Below are positions 1 through 5,261 of a stretch of 5,261 nt of DNA, in pieces. The notes beneath the pieces are model-generated. The model ran no database searches, had not been told where the DNA came from, and saw only the letters and a program-made list of their open reading frames with translations. Position 1 is the stretch's first letter. Each line of letters opens with the position of its first letter. The translations under genes were made by a program, and so were the position numbers. Source of the stretch: Candidatus Dormiibacterota bacterium (GTDB taxonomy: Bacteria; Chloroflexota; Dormibacteria; Aeolococcales; Aeolococcaceae); contig PLAX01000112.1 in NCBI GenBank assembly GCA_003135255.1, positions 1-5,261 of the forward strand, read 5' to 3'.

Positions 1-53
1 ATGATGGTGAGACGCGGAGAGCCGCAACGGGGGCACGGGTTGGGCGTGGCCAT
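1..53 (-). CDS. N-terminal fragment of a CxxC zinc-ribbon-like protein (runs off left edge)
   Basis: Seen: reading leftward from the ATG at 53 there are 17 complete codons giving MATPNPCPRCGSPRLTI, open to the window edge. The Cys-Pro-Arg-Cys-Gly knuckle at residues 7-11 is the usual first half of a zinc ribbon. The start is supported by GGAGGAG immediately upstream with about 5 nt between GGAGG and the ATG. A further in-frame ATG at 89 has no ribosome binding site and would add 12 residues. The gene is divergent from rsmG. Inference: a small metal-binding protein or a larger protein with an N-terminal zinc ribbon; the second cysteine pair would lie outside the window. No function can be assigned. 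The competing plus-strand reading of the same bases has poorer codon bias and no ribosome binding site. Confidence 0.55.
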   Translation of the reverse strand, partial: MATPNPCPRCGSPRLTI

Positions 54-163
54 CGGCTCCTCCGAGGTCGTCCTGCCTAGTGGAGACATGATGGCACGCC
101 CGGCTCGGCGGGGGCATTCTCGTTACGCGGCTCCCACAGCGGGGCCCGGATGACCAGACGACC
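54..163. other. Divergent intergenic region
   Basis: This 110-nt stretch separates the leftward zinc-ribbon gene from rightward rsmG, so both promoters should lie in it. It is GC-rich and I see no convincing -35/-10 pair on either strand. The most AT-rich spot is the segment around 115-126, which could hold a weak -10-like element. Apart from the GGAGGAG at 57-63, no operator-like inverted repeat is evident. Confidence 0.5.
57..63 (-). promoter_or_regulatory. Ribosome binding site of the zinc-ribbon gene
   Basis: The minus strand reads GGAGGAG here, with a 5-nt spacer from the GGAGG core to the ATG at 53. It is the strongest Shine-Dalgarno match in the window and is the reason for choosing that start over the upstream ATG at 89. 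Confidence 0.6.
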
Positions 164-808
164 ATGAGCGCCATCCAGGCGGAGCCGAGGCTGCGGCGCT
201 ACCTCGACGAGCTGTACCGGTGGAATCAGCGAATCAATCTGACCTCCATCCCCCGGGAGGATGCGGAGAGCCGCCACCTCGCCGAGGCACGCCGCCTGCT
301 CGTCCACGCCGCTCCAGCCCCCGGGGCACGGGTGGTGGACATCGGTGCCGGCGGCGGCGTGCCGGGGCTGGTGATGGCCATCCTGCGCCCCGACCTGCGG
401 GTCACCCTGATCGAGTCGGATCGGCGCAAGGCGGGATTCCTGCTCCAGGCCGCCGCCGTCTGCGAATGTCCGCAGGTCAGAGTCGATCCCCGGCGGGCCG
501 AGGAGGTCGGGCACGACCCGGCCCACCGCGAGGCATACGACCTCGCCGTGTCGCGGGCGACCGCATCAGCGCCGGTGCTGTGCGAGCTGGCCCTGCCGTT
601 GCTGCACGCCGGCGGGCGTCTGGTGGCGCTGGTCGCCGACGCCGAGGCCGACGCGGGCATCGCGGCGGCAGCCGCGTCCGCCTGCGGGGGCGGGGTGCCG
701 GCGGCGCTCGCTCCCGGCATCCTCTCGATCACCAAGGTGGCCCCCACTCCGGAGCTCTATCCCCGGCGTGCGGGGATGCCCGCCCGCCGCCCGCTACACG
801 GGAGCTGA
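164..808 (+). CDS. rsmG: 16S rRNA (guanine-N7)-methyltransferase RsmG (GidB)
   Basis: Known for the family: RsmG uses S-adenosylmethionine to methylate N7 of G527 (E. coli numbering) in 16S rRNA; its loss gives low-level streptomycin resistance. Seen: a 214-aa product with the family's N-terminal LYRWNQRINLTSI (residues 17-29), an RHL element (38-40), the SAM-binding loop DIGAGGGVPGLV (59-70), an acidic residue after strand 2 (LIESDRRKAGFL, 82-93), SRATA (130-134) and the typical C-terminal YPRRAGMPARRPL (199-211). ATG164 is the first start codon after the in-frame stop at 89-91; it lacks a clear ribosome binding site. The N-terminus is some 15-20 residues shorter than many homologues. Odd: the common ALKG segment after the GGRL turn reads ALVADAEADAG here, without the lysine. 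It is convergent with the menaquinone operon, not beside parA/parB or mnmG as in many genomes. Identity is secure; full activity is an inference. Confidence 0.93.
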   Translation: MSAIQAEPRLRRYLDELYRWNQRINLTSIPREDAESRHLAEARRLLVHAAPAPGARVVDIGAGGGVPGLVMAILRPDLRVTLIESDRRKAGFLLQAAAVCECPQVRVDPRRAEEVGHDPAHREAYDLAVSRATASAPVLCELALPLLHAGGRLVALVADAEADAGIAAAAASACGGGVPAALAPGILSITKVAPTPELYPRRAGMPARRPLHGS

Positions 809-820
809 CGGCAGGCGCCT

Positions 821-843
821 CCGGCGGCCCGTCCCGCTGCCGG
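821..843. terminator. GC-rich hairpin between convergent genes (possible bidirectional terminator)
   Basis: CCGGCGG at 821-827 can pair with CTGCCGG at 837-843: 7 bp including one G-U, with a 9-nt loop. It sits in the 67-nt gap between the stop of rsmG (808) and the stop of the murE-like gene (876). There is no T-run on either side, so it does not fit a canonical intrinsic terminator. Position is the main support; a 7-bp stem can arise by chance in DNA this GC-rich. Confidence 0.3.
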
Positions 844-875
844 CGCACCACCGAAGGAGGGTCGACACCAGTCCC

Positions 876-2405
876 CTATCCCGACAGCGGGCCGAGCCTC
901 CGCCGCAACGCCGCTTCCGCCTCGGCCCGCTCGTCCCAGGGCACCGGGCCGGCCGCGGTCTCGATGGTCCGCTCGTGACCCTTGCCGGCGAGCAGCACCG
1001 TGTCTCCGGGAGAGGCGTGGCCGATCGCGAAGTCGATCGCCTCCGCGCGATCGGGGATGAGGTGCAGCGCGGCGCCGCGAGCGGCCCCCGCGGCCTCAGC
1101 CGCCGCCGCGATCTCCAGGACGATGGTCATGCGATCCTCGCCGCGCGGATCCTCGTCGGTGACGACGACCACGTCGGCCAACCGCGCCGCGACCCGGCCC
1201 ATGGCTCCGCGCTTCTCCCGGTCGCGCTCCCCCGCCGACCCGAAGACCGCCCACAGCCGCCCGGAGGTCGCGGGCCGCAGCTCGCCGAGCACCGTCTCCA
1301 GGGCGGCCGTGGTGTGCGCGTAGTCGACCACCACGCCGAAGTCCTGGCCGAGGTCGACGCGCTCCATCCGCCCGTTCACCCGCTCCAGGGCGGCCACGCC
1401 CCGGACCGCCGCCTCGAGGGGGACATCGCGCCCGTCGACGCCGGGGCCACCCCCGCAGGCCGCGGCCAGCGCCGCCAGCGCATTGGCCGCGTTGAAGCCG
1501 CCGGCCAGCCGCAGCCGGACCTCGGCCCTGCCCCACGGCGTGCCCGCCACGAAATGGACACCTCTGGCGTCAACTCGCAGCTCCTCGGCGACGAGGTCGG
1601 CGTCGGGGCGCCCGCGGGCGCTGTAGGTGAGCCGGCGTGCCACCGCCATGCCGGCGAGGCGGGGATAGGCGAAGTCGTCGTCGCGGTCGAGGACGGCCAG
1701 GCCATTGGTCCGCGTCCCCACCATCTCCAGCAGGCGCTGCTTGGTGCGCAGGTACTCCTCGCGGCTGCCGTGGATGTCGAGGTGTTCGGAGGTGATCCGG
1801 GTGTAGACGGCGAGGGCGTAGTCGACGTCGTCGACCCGGTGCAGGTGGAGGCCGTGGGACGAGGTCTCCACGGCGGCGTGGGTGCACCCGGCGGCGGCGG
1901 CGGCGGCCAGGAAGCGGTGAAGCTCAGTGGCTTCCAGGGTGGTGATCCGGCCCGAGCTCGGGCGCACGTCGTCGCCGATCCGCAGGTCGACGGTGGTGAC
2001 GCTGGCCGCCTTCTGCCCCGCCGCCCGCCAGGCTGCCCAGAGCATGGTGGCGGTGGTGGTCTTGCCGTCCGTGCCGGTGATCCCGGCCACCGTCATCCGC
2101 TGGGAGGGATGCCCGGCGAGGGTGGCCGCGAGTGCGCTCAGGGCTCGCCGGGCGCTCTCGACCCGCAGCAGAGGTGTGGCCTCCGGGATCGCCGGGACCG
2201 GGGTGCGCTCCGCGACGACCGCGACGGCTCCGGCCCGGACGGCCGCCACCGCGAAGTCGTGACCGTCGACGTGGAAACCGGGGACCGCGACGAAGAGCGT
2301 TCCCGGGTGGCAGTGGCGGGAGTCGTACTCGACCGCCGTCACCTCGGGGTCGTCGCCGCCCGCGGGGTCGAGACCCGATTGGCGGAGGAGCTCGGAGAGC
2401 AGCAT
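876..2405 (-). CDS. MurE-like Mur ligase (UDP-MurNAc-tripeptide synthetase family)
   Basis: Known: MurE adds the third amino acid (meso-diaminopimelate or lysine) to UDP-MurNAc-L-Ala-D-Glu in the cytoplasm, using ATP. Seen: 509 aa with all three Mur ligase domains. The N-terminal domain has YDSRHCHPGTLFVA (27-40) and DGHDF (47-51). The central ATPase has the P-loop GITGTDGKTTTA (108-119, K115), ETSSHGL (180-186), TSEHLDIHG (205-213) and the lysine expected to be carbamylated (K222). The C-terminal domain has NGRME (344-348), VDYAHTTAALETVL (360-373), TDEDPRGED (416-424) and GKGHE (474-478). Deviations from usual MurE: GTNGK is GTDGK, the TTP substrate motif is TTLE (155-158), YAHTPD is YAHTTA and DNPR is EDPR. 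The Arg, Gly and Glu used in diaminopimelate binding (R421, G474, E478) remain. The ATG lies 16 nt after the menF stop; a G-run about 11 nt upstream is a poor ribosome binding site, so coupling to menF is likely. It could be the genuine MurE or a paralogue; no other mur gene is in view. Confidence 0.85.
   Translation of the reverse strand: MLLSELLRQSGLDPAGGDDPEVTAVEYDSRHCHPGTLFVAVPGFHVDGHDFAVAAVRAGAVAVVAERTPVPAIPEATPLLRVESARRALSALAATLAGHPSQRMTVAGITGTDGKTTTATMLWAAWRAAGQKAASVTTVDLRIGDDVRPSSGRITTLEATELHRFLAAAAAAGCTHAAVETSSHGLHLHRVDDVDYALAVYTRITSEHLDIHGSREEYLRTKQRLLEMVGTRTNGLAVLDRDDDFAYPRLAGMAVARRLTYSARGRPDADLVAEELRVDARGVHFVAGTPWGRAEVRLRLAGGFNAANALAALAAACGGGPGVDGRDVPLEAAVRGVAALERVNGRMERVDLGQDFGVVVDYAHTTAALETVLGELRPATSGRLWAVFGSAGERDREKRGAMGRVAARLADVVVVTDEDPRGEDRMTIVLEIAAAAEAAGAARGAALHLIPDRAEAIDFAIGHASPGDTVLLAGKGHERTIETAAGPVPWDERAEAEAALRRRLGPLSG
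1890..1907. repeat. (GGC)6 trinucleotide run inside the murE-like gene
   Basis: Six uninterrupted GGC units on the plus strand read as GCC on the coding strand and encode the alanine run near residues 167-172 of the murE-like ligase. Such a run could vary in length by slippage without breaking the frame. It falls in a helix-rich part of the central domain and is probably just compositional. Confidence 0.5.
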
Positions 2406-2421
2406 CGGTGGTTCTGCCCCC

Positions 2422-3687
2422 CTACCCCGGATTCCGGCCGGCCGTTTCCGCGCACGCCTCGAGCGCGTCGACGATGGTGCGGAACTTGACCTCGGTCTCC
2501 GCCACCTCGAGGTCGGGGCGGGACTCGGCGACGATCCCCGCGCCGGCGTGGATGCGCACCGTGGCGGGCGTGATCAGCGCACAGCGCAGACTCACCGCCC
2601 ACTCGCCGTCCCCGCGACCGTCCACCCAGCCCACCAGGCCCGAGTACAGTCCCCGGGACGCCGGCTCGAGACGGGCGATCAGAGCATCGGCCACATCGGT
2701 CGGGGTTCCGCAGACCGCTGGCGTGGGGTGCAGCGCGGCCGCGAGGGCCAGGGCGCTCGGCGCCGAGGGACGGAGGCGTCCACGCACCGCGGTGGCGAGG
2801 TGCCAGACGGCGGCGGTGGCGACCAGGTGGGGCTCGGAGTCGACGCGCAGCTTGGTGCAGTACGGGGTGAGGGCCTCGGCAACCGCCTCCACGACTGCGG
2901 CGTGCTCGTGCTGGTCCTTGGCGGAATGGACCAAGGCTTCGGCTGCCTCCCGGTCACGGCTCGGATCGTCCGGCCATCGGGCCGCGGTCCCGGCAAGGGG
3001 AAGCGAGACGACCCGATCCCCCTCGCGGCGGAGCAGGGTCTCCGGCGTGGCGCCCACGAAGGCGCCGCCCTCATCCGCCGGGACGGCGAAGAGGTCGCAT
3101 TCGGGGTCGCGCCGGCGCAGCTCGGCCAGCAGCGCGGCGAGGTCGATGCCCGGGTTTGGCGCCGTCAGCGCCCGGGTGAGCACGACCTTCTCCAGCTCAC
3201 CGGCCCGGATCCGCGACAGGGCCTCGGTCACGGCCGCCGCGTAGGCGGCGGCGGGCGGCTCGGCCTCCCATCGCATCGGTGAGACCGGCCGCGCGGTGCC
3301 GGCGGGAGGCGGAAGGGCCTCCACCTCTGCCCGTCGAACGCGCCCGGCGCCGAGGTCCAGCTCGCGGGGCGAGATCGAGGTGACGGTGATCCGCTCCGGG
3401 ATCACCAAGCGGGCCGCCACATCCCCGCGGAAGGGGAGGGCGGCGATGACGACCGCTTCCTCGAAGCCGAGGCCCGCCAGCGCGTCATCCGCTACCACCG
3501 CCGCGCGGGAGGCCTGCCCAGACCCCTCCGGCACCTCGATCCGGCGGAATTCTCCGGCCGTGACGATCCCGGTACCCCGCCGCTCCATCAGGAACCCGCC
3601 CGGCCGCCACGCCGCGAGCAGGTCGACGGCGGTTCCGGCGTGTCCGGCCGTGTCCGGCGGGGCGCCGGCGCGGAAGGCGGTGCTCAT
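2422..3687 (-). CDS. menF: Isochorismate synthase MenF
   Basis: Known: isochorismate synthase isomerises chorismate to isochorismate with Mg2+, the entry step of menaquinone synthesis; the fold is shared with EntC and anthranilate synthase component I. Seen: 421 aa, a normal length. The C-terminal chorismate-binding domain is complete: EKVVLTRAL (166-173) with K167 as the expected base, FVGATPETLLR (210-220) with E216 as the expected acid, LPLAGT (229-234), SAKDQHEHAAVV (255-266) with E261 as a Mg ligand, LHPTPAVCGTP (319-329), SRGLYSGLVGW (344-354) and GAGIVAESRPDLEVAETEVK (382-401). The ATG overlaps the menG stop as ATGA, which suggests translational coupling; only a weak GGAAG lies directly before it. 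It ends with TAG 16 nt before the murE-like gene. Alternatives are EntC or salicylate synthase-type enzymes, but neighbouring menE and menG favour MenF. Confidence 0.92.
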   Translation of the reverse strand: MSTAFRAGAPPDTAGHAGTAVDLLAAWRPGGFLMERRGTGIVTAGEFRRIEVPEGSGQASRAAVVADDALAGLGFEEAVVIAALPFRGDVAARLVIPERITVTSISPRELDLGAGRVRRAEVEALPPPAGTARPVSPMRWEAEPPAAAYAAAVTEALSRIRAGELEKVVLTRALTAPNPGIDLAALLAELRRRDPECDLFAVPADEGGAFVGATPETLLRREGDRVVSLPLAGTAARWPDDPSRDREAAEALVHSAKDQHEHAAVVEAVAEALTPYCTKLRVDSEPHLVATAAVWHLATAVRGRLRPSAPSALALAAALHPTPAVCGTPTDVADALIARLEPASRGLYSGLVGWVDGRGDGEWAVSLRCALITPATVRIHAGAGIVAESRPDLEVAETEVKFRTIVDALEACAETAGRNPG

Positions 3688-4427
3688 CTTCCGCGCGCTT
3701 CGAGGGCCGCCCGCGATCCTGGGCCCTGGCCTGCGGTGGGCGTCCGCGTCCCCACCAGGAGCTGCACGGCACCGAACCCGAGCAGGATGCGCCGGGTGTC
3801 GGTGAAGCCCGCCTCGCGGAAGATCCCCACGAGGGTGGGTCCGTCGGGCAGGTACGCGGTGGAGGCCGGCAGGTAGCGGTAGGCCTCGGCGTCGGAGAGG
3901 AGGGCGCCGAGCCGCGGCACGACCCGCTCGACCCAGGTGGACTGCAGCCAGCGGGTCGCCGCCCGCGGCTCGGCCAGGTCGATCACCGCCAGGCGCCCGC
4001 CCGGCCGGACGACGCGCGCCATCTCGGCGGCGGACCGGGCGATGTCCACGACGTTGCGCAGCGCGAAGCCGGAGGTGACCCCGTCGACGCTGGCGGCGGC
4101 GAAGGGGAGGTCCAGGATGTCGGCGCGAACCAGCTCATCGGCGCCGCGCGCTCGGGCCAGCATCCCGGCCGAGCTGTCGACGCCGATGGAGCGGTAGCCC
4201 TGCCGGTGCAGCTCTCGGCAGAGCTCACCGGGGCCGCAGGCGAGGTCCGCCACGGTCGCGCCCCGGGGGAGGCGCAGCTCCCGCACCGCCCGGCGCCGCC
4301 AGAGGACGTCCAGCCCGCCGGTCATGAGGTGGTTCATGAGGTCGTAGCGGGGGGCGATCCGGTCGAACATCGCCTCCACGACCCGTGCCTTCTCCTCGCC
4401 GGCCGGAAGGGGGGTGGGGATGCTCAC
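3684..4427 (-). CDS. menG: Demethylmenaquinone methyltransferase MenG/UbiE
   Basis: Known: MenG/UbiE uses S-adenosylmethionine to C-methylate demethylmenaquinone, the last step of menaquinone synthesis, at the inner face of the membrane. Seen: 247 aa with the family opening VVEAMFDRIAPRYDLMNHLM (16-35), the SAM loop DLACGPGEL (61-69, where GTGD is more usual), VDSSAGML (83-90), DLPFAAASVDGVTSGFALRN (106-125) containing the family's G-x-x-LRN-like signature, VRPGGRLAVIDLAEP (140-154) and YRYLPASTAYLPDGPTL (183-199). A tail of about 20 residues rich in Gly, Ala and Arg follows the catalytic fold. The start is a GTG at 4427, preceded by GGGAGG with a short 3-nt spacer; later in-frame starts would cut into the conserved opening. 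The 3' end overlaps menF by 4 nt. With menE and menF nearby, menaquinone rather than ubiquinone is the likely substrate class. Confidence 0.92.
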   Translation of the reverse strand: MSIPTPLPAGEEKARVVEAMFDRIAPRYDLMNHLMTGGLDVLWRRRAVRELRLPRGATVADLACGPGELCRELHRQGYRSIGVDSSAGMLARARGADELVRADILDLPFAAASVDGVTSGFALRNVVDIARSAAEMARVVRPGGRLAVIDLAEPRAATRWLQSTWVERVVPRLGALLSDAEAYRYLPASTAYLPDGPTLVGIFREAGFTDTRRILLGFGAVQLLVGTRTPTAGQGPGSRAALEARGR

Positions 4428-4430
4428 GAC

Positions 4431-4436
4431 CCTCCC
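4431..4436 (-). promoter_or_regulatory. Ribosome binding site of menG
   Basis: GGGAGG on the minus strand ends 3 nt before the GTG at 4427. The spacing is shorter than usual, but it is the only purine-rich site near this start and it supports GTG over ATG/GTG codons further inside the gene. Confidence 0.5.
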
Positions 4437-4472
4437 ATCATGGCCGAGGCGCCCCCGGGATCGCGGTCTCGC

Positions 4473-4559
4473 TCAGGATGAGGGAGTCGGGGATGCCGGC
4501 TCGATCCGGCCCGTGAGGGTGCGGACGGTGGCCCCCAGCCGGACGTGGCCCCGGATCAC
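4473..4559 (-). CDS. Possible 28-codon mini-ORF between menE and menG
   Basis: A GTG overlaps the menE stop as GTGA and opens a 28-codon frame ending in TGA at 4473-4475. The first 20 or so codons nearly all end in G or C, like the real genes here. The product reads VIRGHVRLGATVRTLTGRIE and then a Pro/Ser tail; it has no signal peptide, cysteine pair or membrane span. There is no independent ribosome binding site beyond coupling to menE. It could be a translated leader or spacer peptide, a relic of a longer gene, or chance in GC-rich DNA. The RLGA-RTL stretch loosely recalls the start of MenA prenyltransferases, but it is far too short to claim this. Confidence 0.2.
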   Translation of the reverse strand: MIRGHVRLGATVRTLTGRIEPASPTPSS

Positions 4560-5261
4560 CCGCGCGAGCCCGACCCCTGCGTTCCTTCGCCCAGCCCGCC
4601 ACGCTGCAACTTGCCCAGCGCCGTTCGCGGCAGCGATTCCACGAGCAGCAGCTCCCGGGGAGCCTGATGGCGACCGAGCAGCGCCCCGACGTGGTCGCGC
4701 AGCTCCTCCAGGGTCGGCGGCACCGCTCGATCGCGCGGGACGACGGCGGCGACCACGCGCTGCCCCCAGGAGGGGTCGGGACGGCCGAAGACCGCGCAGT
4801 CGGCGACGGCGGGGTGGCTGCGCAGCGCGACCTCGACATCCCCGGGCCAGACGTTCTCGCCGCCGGTCACGATGAGGTCGTCGAGGCGTCCGTGGACGTG
4901 AAGCCGGCCGTCGCCGTCCAGACGTCCGGCGTCGCCCGTGGGCAGCCAGCCGTCCGCCGTCAGGCCGGCGGCGGACCCGTCCCGGTAGCCACGCAGCAGT
5001 GTCGGACCGCCGAGCTGGATCTCGCCGCCCTCGTCGATCCGTACGGAGACGCCCGGGAGTGGAGTCCCGTCGTAGACGACCCCCCCGCAGCTCTGGGTCA
5101 GCCCGTAGGTGACCACGCAGGGTGCCCCGGCCGCGGCCAGCCGGGACCGCAGCGCCGCGTCCATCCCCCCTCCCCCCACCAGAAGAGCCCGGTAGCCGCG
5201 GAACTCGACACCGGCGTCCAGTGTCCGGACCAATTGGGTCGGCACCACGGAGACGAAGGGG
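4556..5261 (-). CDS. menE: o-Succinylbenzoate-CoA ligase MenE (C-terminal part, 5' end outside window)
   Basis: Known: MenE activates o-succinylbenzoate with ATP and CoA to give OSB-CoA, the substrate of MenB; it belongs to the ANL adenylating superfamily. Seen: 234 residues, open to the right edge, covering the latter half of the enzyme. In order: PFVSVVPTQLVRTLDAG (1-17 of the visible part), LLVGGGGM (26-33), YGLTQSCGGVVYDGTPLPGV (52-71), GEIQLGGPTLLRGY (79-92), the ATP-ribose Asp in WLPTGDAGRL (105-114), the hinge GRLDDLIVTGGENVWP (124-139), and the catalytic Lys K217 in LPRTALGKLQR (210-220). The CGG-VYDG-PL-GV stretch is typical of MenE. Odd: the usual Glu of the YGxTE/YGxSE motif is Gln (CAG at 5093-5095). 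It ends with a short Gly/Ser-rich tail, and the stop overlaps the mini-ORF start. It is the first visible gene of the leftward operon. Confidence 0.9.
   Translation of the reverse strand, partial: PFVSVVPTQLVRTLDAGVEFRGYRALLVGGGGMDAALRSRLAAAGAPCVVTYGLTQSCGGVVYDGTPLPGVSVRIDEGGEIQLGGPTLLRGYRDGSAAGLTADGWLPTGDAGRLDGDGRLHVHGRLDDLIVTGGENVWPGDVEVALRSHPAVADCAVFGRPDPSWGQRVVAAVVPRDRAVPPTLEELRDHVGALLGRHQAPRELLLVESLPRTALGKLQRGGLGEGTQGSGSRG

Larger units (their letters stand above)
876..5261 (-). other. Menaquinone operon with a terminal Mur ligase gene (menE-menG-menF-murE-like)
   Basis: All genes from 5261 down to 876 lie on the minus strand with little space between them: 128 nt from menE to menG (largely filled by a mini-ORF), a 4-nt ATGA overlap from menG to menF, and 16 nt from menF to the ligase. 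I see no strong hairpin or promoter-like sequence between them; a 5-bp GCCGG/CCGGC hairpin at 4495-4510 is weak. The block probably continues upstream of menE. It ends at the convergent gap 809-875, opposite rsmG. Confidence 0.75.

Noticed and set aside
53..89. Upstream in-frame ATG at 89 as start of the zinc-ribbon gene
   Set aside because: No Shine-Dalgarno lies before it, while the ATG at 53 has GGAGGAG at good spacing.
1..153. Plus-strand frame of 50 codons leading up to rsmG
   Set aside because: It has weaker codon bias, no recognisable product and no ribosome binding site at its ATGs. The opposite strand offers GGAGGAG plus a CxxC protein start.
77..526. 149-aa minus-strand open frame overlapping rsmG
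   Set aside because: It is antisense to clear RsmG motifs and the product has no family resemblance.
768..2489. 573-aa plus-strand open frame
   Set aside because: It lies opposite the murE-like gene, whose Mur ligase motifs are unmistakable. The plus-strand product is low-complexity Arg/Gly/Pro-rich with no recognisable domain, a normal by-product of GC-rich antisense frames.
2132..3244. 370-aa plus-strand open frame
   Set aside because: It lies antisense to menF and the start of the murE-like gene, and the product is Ser/Arg/Pro-rich without motifs. The minus-strand MenF motifs explain the region.
4495..4510. GCCGG/CCGGC hairpin between menE and menG
   Set aside because: It has only five base pairs and no T-run, and it lies inside an apparent operon; this is expected by chance at this GC content.
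4438..4839. 133-aa minus-strand frame, considered as a frameshifted end of menE
   Set aside because: MenE is complete to its catalytic Lys (LPRTALGKLQR) and stops soon after, as the family does. No frameshift is needed, and the alternative frame shows no ANL motifs.
1..5261. CRISPR arrays, tRNA/rRNA genes, insertion sequences, attachment sites
   Set aside because: I saw no spaced direct repeats, tRNA-like cloverleaf, transposase or terminal inverted repeats.

Overview
This is a very GC-rich window (strongly G/C-biased third codon positions in every real gene). It carries menaquinone (vitamin K2) biosynthesis genes, a MurE-type cell-wall ligase homologue and the 16S rRNA methyltransferase RsmG. 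The menaquinone genes, the high GC and the actinobacterial flavour of the MenE core motif (CGG-VYDG-PL-GV) suggest an actinobacterium or a similar high-GC, respiring, Gram-positive-type lineage. The window alone does not fix the taxonomy.

Layout, left to right: (1) 1-53, minus strand: the first 17 codons of a gene that runs off the left edge. Its product begins with a CxxC zinc-knuckle and it has a good ribosome binding site. (2) 54-163: a short divergent intergenic region. (3) 164-808, plus strand: rsmG. (4) 809-875: a convergent gap with a GC-rich hairpin. (5) 876-5261, minus strand: one co-directional block, transcribed right to left. It runs 'menE (5' part beyond the window) - a 28-codon mini-ORF - menG/ubiE - menF - murE-like ligase'. 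Gaps are small: menE and the mini-ORF overlap as GTGA, menG and menF overlap as ATGA, and menF and the ligase are 16 nt apart. The block therefore reads as an operon.

How the genes work together: MenF makes isochorismate from chorismate (first committed step). MenE activates o-succinylbenzoate to its CoA ester (middle of the pathway). MenG methylates demethylmenaquinone (last step). MenD, MenH, MenC, MenB and MenA are not in the window and would have to lie upstream of menE (beyond the right edge) or elsewhere.

The unexpected member is the 509-aa MurE-like ligase at the end of the operon. It keeps the ATP site, the carbamylated-lysine position and most of the diaminopimelate pocket. It departs from canonical MurE at several otherwise conserved positions, mainly on the nucleotide-sugar side. 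Whether it is the cell's real MurE or a paralogue with another substrate is the main open question. I found no mobile element, CRISPR array, tRNA or rRNA, and no clear evidence of a wholly new system.
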